A stretch of DNA of 22,871 nt from CAYJBH01 sp964370825 (GTDB lineage Bacteria > Bacillota > Clostridia > Oscillospirales > Ruminococcaceae), in NCBI GenBank assembly GCA_964370825.1, contig CAYJKY010000044.1:1-22871 (forward strand). The letters are read 5' to 3'. Positions within the stretch are counted from its first letter, which is position 1; each line of letters begins with the position of its first letter. Below are positions 16,389 to 22,871 of this stretch, piece by piece. Below the pieces are notes generated by a model that saw only the letters and a list, made by a program, of their open reading frames with translations, had not been told where the DNA came from and made no database searches. Position numbers and translations under genes: made by a program.

Positions 16389-16616
16389 ATGAATAAAATA
16401 CAAGATATAGAGATAAAGAATAAAATAGATAATCTGCCGCCCAATATGAAACCAAAAGATTTGGCCGGCTTTTTGGGTGTATCTATGACAACTGTATATA
16501 AACTGGTGAAATCTCCGGGCTTTCCGGTTTTAAGATTAAACGACATTAGACGTGTCGTGATACCTAAACATAAATTTTTGGAATGGTATGAGCAGTGTAA
16601 CACAGGACATTCTTGA
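16389..16616 (+). CDS. xis: Excisionase-like small helix-turn-helix protein
   Basis: The 75-residue protein has a MerR/excisionase-type helix-turn-helix: KPKDLAGFLGVSMTTVYKLV (about residues 21-40), then a wing with VLRLNDIRRVVIPKHKFLEW. It resembles Xis proteins of Tn916-like elements, which bend att DNA and steer integrase towards excision. The start at 16389 has a GGAGG site 8 nt upstream; a longer frame from 16344 lacks one. It sits directly before the integrase, as expected. A simple DNA-binding regulator is the alternative. The symbol is by analogy. Confidence 0.75.
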   Translation: MNKIQDIEIKNKIDNLPPNMKPKDLAGFLGVSMTTVYKLVKSPGFPVLRLNDIRRVVIPKHKFLEWYEQCNTGHS

Positions 16617-16649
16617 TGTTAGACCGTCAAATTGTTGGATGAAAAAATA

Positions 16650-16678
16650 TCGACTTGCTCTATAATATGTGCTATAAT
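16650..16678 (+). promoter_or_regulatory. Promoter for the integrase
   Basis: A TCGACT -35 (16650-16655), a 17-nt spacer and a perfect TATAAT -10 (16673-16678) lie in the gap between xis and int. Integrase can therefore be made independently of the upstream genes. Confidence 0.6.
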
Positions 16679-16752
16679 AGCCATGGAGCAGTTTTGTAGT
16701 CAAACAAAGGCTTTTAAGGATGTTCATATTGAATCATTAGAAAGGAAACAAT

Positions 16753-17976
16753 ATGGGCAGAAAAGAATCAGGAACCGGCAGTATCCGGCAAAGAAAAAAC
16801 GGCAAATGGGAAGGGCAATACTATTTAGACGGAACTCGCAAAAGTGTATATGGTAATAGTTATGAGGAGGTGAGGATTAAGATAAATACCATAACCGCTC
16901 AAATATTGAGTGGTGAATACAGTGAAGCGAGCGGTATGCCTTTAAAAGATTGGCTAATTGAGTGGCTAAAAACTTATGCAAAGCCGACCGTAAGACACTC
17001 TACCTATTTAACGTATGAAGCCTACTGCCACAATCATGTTATTCCCATGATTGGAAAAAAACGAATGAAACAATTATCGGGTGAAGTTTTACAGCAATTT
17101 TTTAACAGCAAATCTACATCCGGACGCTTGGACGGAGAGGATGGGGGATTATCCCCTAAATCACTGCAAAACATACGTAATATGCTTAACCTCTCGTTTA
17201 AGCAAGCTTTAATGAATAGAATTATTAAAGAAAACCCTATCCAGGCAGTGAAAATATCACGAGTAGAACCAAAAGAGATGAGGGTGCTTGATGTTTCAGA
17301 ACAGGCGGCACTCGAAAAAATGGTTTTAAGCTCACTCAACGATGTTGCAAAAGGCATTATCATTGCATTATACACCGGGGTTCGCATAGGCGAACTTTTA
17401 GGTTTACAGTGGCAAGATGTTGATTTAGAGCACAGCAAAACCATAAAAGTACGCAGAATACTTGTGAGACAAAAACTCCCGGAAAAGCTTGACAATGACT
17501 ATGAAATACTAAGGTATGGCGAAAAAACAGCACTGATGCTGGGCAAGGTGAAAACATATAAGGGCTATAGGACAATATATCTTCCGGACATAGCTGTAGA
17601 AATGTTTGGAATTCTTAAACGGTATCAACAAACAACAGCACAATCTTATGGTGGTGGCTTTAACCCAAAAGGTTTTGTATTTTGCAACAGAGCGGGAGAG
17701 CCGATAGAACCGAGGTACTATATGGACATATTTTATGGCTATGTAAACTCTGCCGGAATTCCCCATGCCAATTTCCATTCTCTCAGGCACACATTTGCTA
17801 CCAGAGCAATGGAGATGAAAATGGATATCAACACATTAGCCGATATGCTCGGCCACGCCCAGCCATCCACGACTTTAAATATGTACGGTCATTCACTTGA
17901 TGAACAAAAGAGACGAGAGATGGCTAAGTTTAATCAAAGAGCACCAATAGGATTTTTACAGCAAGATATAAATTGA
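16753..17976 (+). CDS. int: Tyrosine recombinase / integrase of a Tn916-like element
   Basis: The 407 residues match Tn916-family integrases in length. Residues 1-55 form an arm-site binding domain (GTGSIRQRKNGKWEGQYYLD), about 65-165 the core-binding SAM-like domain, and about 175-395 the catalytic domain. The active-site set is complete: Arg211 (TGVRIGELLGL), a Lys in the KTYKGYR hairpin, His342 and Arg345 (HSLRHTF), His368 (LGHAQPST) and the nucleophile Tyr378 (NMYGHS). An AAAGGA site lies 7 nt before the ATG. It is followed by GCGGTAC repeats and tRNA-fMet, which looks like its attachment region. It appears intact, although the transfer genes of a full element are not in this window. Confidence 0.95.
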   Translation: MGRKESGTGSIRQRKNGKWEGQYYLDGTRKSVYGNSYEEVRIKINTITAQILSGEYSEASGMPLKDWLIEWLKTYAKPTVRHSTYLTYEAYCHNHVIPMIGKKRMKQLSGEVLQQFFNSKSTSGRLDGEDGGLSPKSLQNIRNMLNLSFKQALMNRIIKENPIQAVKISRVEPKEMRVLDVSEQAALEKMVLSSLNDVAKGIIIALYTGVRIGELLGLQWQDVDLEHSKTIKVRRILVRQKLPEKLDNDYEILRYGEKTALMLGKVKTYKGYRTIYLPDIAVEMFGILKRYQQTTAQSYGGGFNPKGFVFCNRAGEPIEPRYYMDIFYGYVNSAGIPHANFHSLRHTFATRAMEMKMDINTLADMLGHAQPSTTLNMYGHSLDEQKRREMAKFNQRAPIGFLQQDIN

Positions 17977-17977
17977 A

Positions 17978-18132
17978 AACCCTACGAAGTAAACTTTATG
18001 GCGGTACAATTCGGCGGTACATTGAAAAGCTAAAATAATAAATGCCCACGCAAAGAGGTTGTGAAAATCGCAAAATTTATTTTTCTAATAGCGGTATACC
18101 GCTATTGTGAGATAAAATTATTTAGCGGTACA
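17978..18132. repeat. Attachment-type region with GCGGTAC repeats
   Basis: Directly after int, GGCGGTACA occurs at 18000-18008 and 18013-18021. AGCGGTACA lies at 18124-18132. The perfect 20-bp palindrome AATAGCGGTATACCGCTATT (18087-18106) carries the same GCGGTA core on both strands. Repeated short motifs beside a tyrosine integrase are typical of arm-type or Xis binding sites. That is an inference from position. Confidence 0.6.
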
Positions 18133-18175
18133 CAAAAGAAAAAACCCTCTAAAACGGCTATTTTAAAGGGTTTTT
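18131..18175 (-). terminator. Intrinsic terminator of tRNA-fMet
   Basis: AAAACCCT (18141-18148) pairs with AGGGTTTT (18167-18174), with an inner TAAAA/TTTTA stem and a CGGC-containing loop. On the minus strand a T-rich tail follows immediately. It begins one base after the CCA end of the tRNA. The plus strand also ends in five T's, so it may serve the integrase transcript too. Confidence 0.75.
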
Positions 18176-18176
18176 G

Positions 18177-18253
<77 letters not shown>

Positions 18254-18291
18254 ATATTAACTTGTAAACTTGATTGTTGTGGGATTTCGTA

Positions 18292-18333
18292 GGGTTATGA
18301 GCCCGACGAGCTACCGAACTGCTCCACCCCGCG
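18292..18333 (-). repeat. 42-nt duplicate of the 5' half of tRNA-fMet
   Basis: This sequence is identical to 18212-18253, covering tRNA positions 1 to 42 (acceptor 5' strand, D arm, whole anticodon arm). It then diverges. It is separated from the full tRNA by 38 bp. The tRNA promoter lies upstream of this copy, so the copy probably marks the original 5' half. It looks like the scar of an integration at the anticodon arm. Confidence 0.9.
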
Positions 18334-18391
18334 TCATTTTCAGTGATTGCTTAAATGTGCCATTGGAATAATTAAGTATTAACGTTTAATC

Positions 18392-18420
18392 ATTGTAGCA
18401 CAATATTACAATTTTGTCAA
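18392..18420 (-). promoter_or_regulatory. Promoter for tRNA-fMet
   Basis: On the minus strand, TTGACA (18415-18420) and TACAAT (18392-18397) are separated by exactly 17 nt. Transcription would pass through the partial tRNA copy before reaching the complete tRNA. Confidence 0.7.
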
Positions 18421-18458
18421 TAGCTTTTTAAAAGTAATTTTGCCAATGAATTTATGCT

Positions 18459-19790
18459 TTATTTGCCAATGCAGAAATTACTGAATATTGCATTGACTAT
18501 TTCGTCTGTAGGGTTTAAAAGTAGCATTTCACACACCGCAGAGTATGCATCCTCTAACTTTACCGAGGCGGCATCAACTATCCCCATGTTTAAACATTCG
18601 ATTGCCTCGTCGAGTTCTATACCGGCTGTTGCCGCGGCTGTTGCCTGACGGTTGGAGATTGGAATTATGTCCTCCTGAGGAAGCTGTGGGAGTGTTGACG
18701 TTATTGCTTCGATTAAACGTTCACGGTGGTCCGAATTTATTGCAGATACTTCCACAACATTATCGAAGCCGTTAAGCTCGGATGGTTTTATTTTGTTGGC
18801 TATATCTATCTTATTGACCACAGCGACAGTTTTTATTCCTCTGACCAGATTGTAGAGCTCGCTGTCAAAAGGTAGGGTAGCATCCAAAACAAGTATTGCA
18901 AGCTGTGCCTCGCCGAGTGAAGCATGGCTGCGCTTTATACCCTCCAACTCTATTGCATCATCAGTTTCATGTAATCCTGCAGTATCGCATAGGGTCAGCC
19001 TGTAGTCGCTAAGCTCAACGGATTGTTTTACTATATCCCTTGTTGTTCCCGCAACAGGGCTGACTATCGCTCGGTCGTATCCGCACAGTAAATTTAAAAC
19101 CGTGCTTTTCCCCGCATTTGGTCTTCCTATTATCACCGTCTTTATTCCGCTCTCCAACTCCTGCACTAGCATTGCATTATGCGACAGCTTTTTTAGCTTA
19201 TCTTTTACCTTCTGTAGACGACTAATCAGCGGTTGGGTGTTAAGATCGGTATCCTCCGGGTAATCACATGCCGCAGCAACTGCAGAGGCTATATTTAAAA
19301 GTTCGTCGGAATATCCGGAAAGTTCACGGCCTAATACTCCGCAGAGTGCGTTGGATGCCGCCGCAGTTGACCGTCTTCCTTCGGTGGAAATCAGTGCGGA
19401 CACCGCCTCCGCCTTTGCAGGTGAAAGTTTTCCATTCATAAAAGCTCTACGTGAAAATTCTCCCGCAACAGCCTGTTGTGCTCCGAGTTCTATTGCTGCA
19501 TCCACTACCCTGCTAAGAAGTTGTGGGTTGCCGTGGCAGGAAAATTCCACCACGTTTTCTCCTGTGTATGAATTAGGTGCAATAAAATAAAGAGCTATCG
19601 CCTCATCGATAGGTCCGATTTTATCGTACAAAACCCCAAACCTCGCCTCGTAACCGTTGGGTTTAGCGGGGTTTGTGGGTCTGAACATTTCACCGGCTAT
19701 CGCATGAGCCGAAGCTCCCGATAATCTTACAACACCGATTGCCGAACTGCCTAATGCAGTTGAAATTGCAACAATGGTAGATTGCTCCAC
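18459..19790 (-). CDS. mnmE: tRNA uridine-34 modification GTPase MnmE
   Basis: MnmE (TrmE) works with MnmG to add the carboxymethylaminomethyl group at wobble uridine 34 of certain tRNAs. The 443 residues are near the usual 455. There is an N-terminal formyl-THF-binding domain with the typical IVAISTALGSSAIGVVRLSG start. A helical domain and an inserted GTPase domain follow, with GRPNAGKST (G1), AGTTRD (G2), DTAG (G3) and NKID (G4). The diagnostic C-terminus FCIGK carries the catalytic Cys. The start is GTG, overlapping the stop of the upstream small gene (TAGTG), so translation is coupled. No mnmG is seen in the window. Confidence 0.97.
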   Translation of the reverse strand: MEQSTIVAISTALGSSAIGVVRLSGASAHAIAGEMFRPTNPAKPNGYEARFGVLYDKIGPIDEAIALYFIAPNSYTGENVVEFSCHGNPQLLSRVVDAAIELGAQQAVAGEFSRRAFMNGKLSPAKAEAVSALISTEGRRSTAAASNALCGVLGRELSGYSDELLNIASAVAAACDYPEDTDLNTQPLISRLQKVKDKLKKLSHNAMLVQELESGIKTVIIGRPNAGKSTVLNLLCGYDRAIVSPVAGTTRDIVKQSVELSDYRLTLCDTAGLHETDDAIELEGIKRSHASLGEAQLAILVLDATLPFDSELYNLVRGIKTVAVVNKIDIANKIKPSELNGFDNVVEVSAINSDHRERLIEAITSTLPQLPQEDIIPISNRQATAAATAGIELDEAIECLNMGIVDAASVKLEDAYSAVCEMLLLNPTDEIVNAIFSNFCIGK

Positions 19791-19969
19791 TATTCTACAA
19801 CAGGCTCATCGGTTAGATCGTTGGCAGAGATTTCGTCAAGATCGTCGCTGAACAAGATCTCTTCATACTCGTTTAATTCGCGCTCTCTGCGTGCGAGATA
19901 GAAGTATATCGTTACAAGAGCACCTGCAACTGCAGCCAATAATAATGCAACTGTTATGGATTTACGCAT
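19790..19969 (-). CDS. Small single-pass membrane protein coupled to mnmE
   Basis: With the start at 19969 the protein has 59 residues: a short basic MRKS start, a transmembrane segment (ITVALLLAAVAGALVTIYFY, residues 5-24) and an acidic cytosolic tail. I prefer this start because GGAGGA (19977-19982) lies 7 nt upstream. A longer in-frame start at 20098 (102 residues) also has an AGAGGTG site and cannot be excluded. No family is recognised. Its stop overlaps the GTG of mnmE by one base, so it is translated with it. Its role is unknown. Confidence 0.6.
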   Translation of the reverse strand: MRKSITVALLLAAVAGALVTIYFYLARRERELNEYEEILFSDDLDEISANDLTDEPVVE

Positions 19970-20098
19970 TTTACTATCCTCCGATGTTTTTTTTATCTTT
20001 TCGCTGAAATCGTAAGGTGGCATTAAACATGCAGCAGCAAAGGTCAAAAACGGAACAAATTTGCGACATAAAGCCTCGACCGTATTGTTTATCTTCAT

Positions 20099-20445
20099 AT
20101 GACACCTCTTGGGTTTTGCTTGAGGATATTATACCACGTTATTTGTGTAAAATGCAAGTAAAAATGAATATTATAATCATTTAAGTTGTAATATACTAAA
20201 TTGGATGGACATTTCAAACTGAAGCTTTAGTGCAGACAAAAATAGTAGGATTTATTCTGGAAAATTTGATGGGAGAATATAAAATGTTTGGCATAAAAAC
20301 AAACACATAGCCTTGAACAAGAAGACTTTTGTGGTGTATTGACTATGTACTTACAAAATGCCATAAAAGGACAACATCTATTTAACCGTAAAAATTCATA
20401 GAGATAGATAAATATATTTCAGAACATCATTTATGTAATGGATTG
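20099..20445. other. Intergenic region without a recognised gene
   Basis: The stretch between two minus-strand genes is AT-rich and contains no frame with a good ribosome site and no clear terminator or RNA gene. It should hold the promoter of the small membrane protein and mnmE operon, but I see no well-formed one. Confidence 0.5.
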
Positions 20446-22677
20446 TTATTGCGGTGTGTTGGATAGAAGCTTTATGTATTTTTTCTCAAACTCCTCAATC
20501 GGAAGTGGTTTTGAGTAGTGATATCCTTGAACCGAGTCACAGTCTACATCTTTTAAAAATTCCACTTGATCAGCGGTTTCTACGCCCTCTGCAACGATGT
20601 CTAAGCCTATGTTATGTGCAAGCTTAATTATTCCATCAATAACTAAATTGCCGTTTTCGGTATCCTCAGTGCCCAGAAAAAAGCTCCTGTCTAATTTTAG
20701 GGTATGGGCATTTAGATTTTTTAATAGACCGAGCGAAGAATAGCCAGAGCCAAAATCATCTATAGAAACATTAAAGCCGGCCTTTGATATTTCGGAGAGT
20801 AAGAATAAAACCAACTTCTCATCCTTGCCGAGAATGGTTTCGGTAAGCTCGACATCTATAAGATTTCTATTAAGGCCGTGTGAATCCACAATTTCTATAA
20901 TTTCATCTATAAAATCGGTTTTGCTGAAATGTAACCTTGAAAAGTTAACCGATATCGGCACAACATCATATCCTTGACTTTCCCATGATTTTAATTGCCT
21001 ACAAACATATTCCAATATATGTCTATCGAGACGGGTAATAAATCCGTTCTCCTCAAAAATGGGGATGAAATCATTTGGATAAATCGTTTTTCCATCACTA
21101 CCAATCCACCTTACAAGTGCCTCTGCGCCCATGAGCTTGTTGTCAGACAGCCTGATTTTGGGTTGAAGGTAGGGTATAAACTCACCGTTTTGCATCGCCT
21201 CTTCCATACGGTTGGTTATGGCGACGCGTTTTAAAATCTGAGCCCTGTAGTCATCCTCGTAATCCCATACATCATTGCCGGGTCGAGTTTTAGCAATTCC
21301 GTGTGCAATAACAACCTTGGAAATAATGTCATCGACATCATTTTCACCGGGTTTAATGTTGTATCTTCCATATCTAAAATCGAGACGATGTCCAAAAAGC
21401 TCCGGGACCGAATGCTTGAAGAAGGATTCATATTCTGAGGTTAGCTCAGACAACCTTTCGAGAAATCCATTTCCGGCACACATTATAAACTCGTCACCGC
21501 CAATTCTTGCAGCAAAGTGTGACTTCTCTACGCTTTTTGCATACTTGCCTGTATCTGCAAATGCGCAAAGAACCTTGTCGCCCACCGCAAAATCATAAAG
21601 TTCGTTTACTGCCTTAAAGTTATTAATGTCAATCTTAACCACCGAGTAAGGCTTGGTTGGATTATTTTTGAGTACCTTTGCCAAATCCAACCGAAACTTT
21701 GTCAGGTTTGGTAGGCCGGTAAGCTCGTCGTAATATGCAGCTTTTTTTATGCTTTGATTTATGTTCCAAAAACGAAAGGAAAACGAAAGAAAAAGAGCAA
21801 CTATTATCATTATGGATGTGATAAGAACCATTGATAGTGTTCTTATATCCTTAACATAGGTGTCTCGCACCACCGCCATGACCAAGAACCAACCGTTTAT
21901 GTTTAACGGTTTGTAAACGCTTACCATGTGTTCGGAGCTTAGAACAAAGGAGGCTGAACCCTCGCGTCCGCTTCTTATGTCGTCCTTAATTTCTTCAACC
22001 GGAACCGATATCTCCTCAAAAACGGCATTGTTAAGTTCAGAACTTGAGATAAAGCTCACTTCGGTGCTAAAAAAGTCGACGGAATTTGTGTCTGTAAAAA
22101 GTGCATATCCGAACTCCTCTATCTCACTCTCAAGGCTTACTAAAATTTCATCGAGAGAGTACTCGGCATATATATAACCTATGGCCTTATCATCACTAAC
22201 AACTGCTGCCTGCAGGTTCATCGTTTCAATTTCGCTCTGCCCGGCATCGATGTTTTCATTTAAATAAGGATAGGACACATAGACCTGTCCGACATCAACC
22301 TCCTGCAGCGCCTCCTGCGGCTGTGATTCCAGTCCTGCATACGCAACAACCTCTCCGCTTTTGTCAATATAGTAAATACTTTCAAAGTCGTAAAGGCCCT
22401 GTTTGCTTGAAAGTAACTCCTGTATATTCTCACGATGGGGTTCCATCAAAGAAACTGATTCGGCTATTCCGAGCACCTCGGTTTGTATTCTAGTAAACTC
22501 AGCATTAATTTCAGCCTGTTTATCCTCAGCAGACTCGGTTAACATTCGTGTAGCTGTTCTTCCGAGTTCATGATTAGAAAAGGATACAAGAAAAAACAAC
22601 ACAATACCCGATATGGACAAAATAATTAAATGTCCTATAAGGTTAATGTGTTGCATTTTTGTTTTTTTATTGTGCAT
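20446..22677 (-). CDS. Membrane-bound GGDEF-EAL cyclic-di-GMP protein
   Basis: With the ATG at 22677 the protein has 743 residues. Transmembrane segments at about 11-33 and 281-300 enclose a Cache-like extracellular sensor domain; GGDEF (motif at 393-397) and EAL domains follow. The EAL domain keeps its catalytic set: EAL (519-521), the Asn of SVNFS, ELTET, DDFGSG (640-645), KLD, AEGVE and QGY. The GGDEF domain keeps GGDEF, but DINNFK and NELYDF replace the usual DIDxFK and NDxxGH, and the RxxD inhibitory site reads EKSH. It is therefore more likely a cyclic-di-GMP phosphodiesterase. I chose 22677 because AGGAAA lies 8 nt upstream; the longer frame from 22707 uses TTG. Confidence 0.9.
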   Translation of the reverse strand: MHNKKTKMQHINLIGHLIILSISGIVLFFLVSFSNHELGRTATRMLTESAEDKQAEINAEFTRIQTEVLGIAESVSLMEPHRENIQELLSSKQGLYDFESIYYIDKSGEVVAYAGLESQPQEALQEVDVGQVYVSYPYLNENIDAGQSEIETMNLQAAVVSDDKAIGYIYAEYSLDEILVSLESEIEEFGYALFTDTNSVDFFSTEVSFISSSELNNAVFEEISVPVEEIKDDIRSGREGSASFVLSSEHMVSVYKPLNINGWFLVMAVVRDTYVKDIRTLSMVLITSIMIIVALFLSFSFRFWNINQSIKKAAYYDELTGLPNLTKFRLDLAKVLKNNPTKPYSVVKIDINNFKAVNELYDFAVGDKVLCAFADTGKYAKSVEKSHFAARIGGDEFIMCAGNGFLERLSELTSEYESFFKHSVPELFGHRLDFRYGRYNIKPGENDVDDIISKVVIAHGIAKTRPGNDVWDYEDDYRAQILKRVAITNRMEEAMQNGEFIPYLQPKIRLSDNKLMGAEALVRWIGSDGKTIYPNDFIPIFEENGFITRLDRHILEYVCRQLKSWESQGYDVVPISVNFSRLHFSKTDFIDEIIEIVDSHGLNRNLIDVELTETILGKDEKLVLFLLSEISKAGFNVSIDDFGSGYSSLGLLKNLNAHTLKLDRSFFLGTEDTENGNLVIDGIIKLAHNIGLDIVAEGVETADQVEFLKDVDCDSVQGYHYSKPLPIEEFEKKYIKLLSNTPQ

Positions 22678-22758
22678 AACAAGCTTTCCTAAGCAAAAGT
22701 CTTGCAATCGGCTATCAAGATTTGGCTAGCCATAGAGTTTGTAACAACTTTGGTTATT

Positions 22759-22787
22759 ATTATAACATATAGTGCGACACATATCAA
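22759..22787 (-). promoter_or_regulatory. Promoter for the GGDEF-EAL gene
   Basis: On the minus strand TTGATA (22782-22787) and a perfect TATAAT (22759-22764) are separated by 17 nt, about 80 nt upstream of the chosen start. Confidence 0.65.
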
Positions 22788-22871
22788 CAAATAATTATGA
22801 TTTGCCGAACCTATCGTTGTACAAATGTCAATGATGGGTGACACTTTACTCCAAAAAAATATAAAGTTAAG

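Noticed and set aside
18292..18333. A second tRNA gene
   Set aside because: Only the 5' 42 nt are present. The 3' half, T arm and CCA are missing, so it cannot form a tRNA.

Overview
The window looks like chromosomal DNA of an AT-rich, Gram-positive Clostridia-type bacterium. Strong AGGAGG-type ribosome sites, clostridial sugar-ABC and arabinose genes, a Tn916-type recombination module, and an MnmE gene next to an initiator tRNA all point that way. I cannot name the species.

Layout. (1) Positions 1-490 hold the tail of an unknown gene and a TIGR04076-family gene. (2) Positions 712-10343 are an L-arabinoside utilisation locus. On the minus strand an ArsR-type regulator is followed by a GH127 beta-L-arabinofuranosidase. 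Divergent from these on the plus strand are a GH51 alpha-L-arabinofuranosidase, a lipoprotein sugar-binding protein, two ABC permeases, a second GH51 enzyme and a small cysteine-rich DUF6171-type protein. No ATPase gene is present, so the transporter probably borrows a shared one. (3) Positions 10494-14264 carry ribulokinase, L-arabinose isomerase and L-ribulose-5-phosphate 4-epimerase, which take the released arabinose to D-xylulose-5-phosphate. Their codon use visibly differs from the genes to the left. (4) Positions 14516-18176 are the regulatory and recombination end of a Tn916-family integrative element: sigma-like Orf7, an Orf8-like helix-turn-helix gene, an excisionase-like protein, a tyrosine integrase and a repeat-rich attachment-type region. 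No transfer genes are in the window. (5) Positions 18177-18253 are tRNA-fMet, with a 42-nt copy of its 5' half 38 bp upstream. (6) Positions 18459-22707 hold mnmE with a coupled small membrane protein, then a membrane-bound GGDEF-EAL protein.

The most striking feature is in region 4. The orf8-like gene is split by a 764-nt group II intron that encodes no reverse transcriptase/maturase. Joining 15044 to 15809 restores a continuous 60-residue Orf8-type protein. The intron has a GTGTG 5' end, a convincing domain V and an AT 3' end. It would therefore depend on a maturase made elsewhere, placing control of the element's regulator under RNA splicing. The second notable structure is the partial tRNA-fMet duplication beside the integrase and its GCGGTAC repeats, which looks like an integration scar. 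Whether the arabinose operon is cargo of this element or the element landed beside it cannot be settled without the sequence left of position 1.
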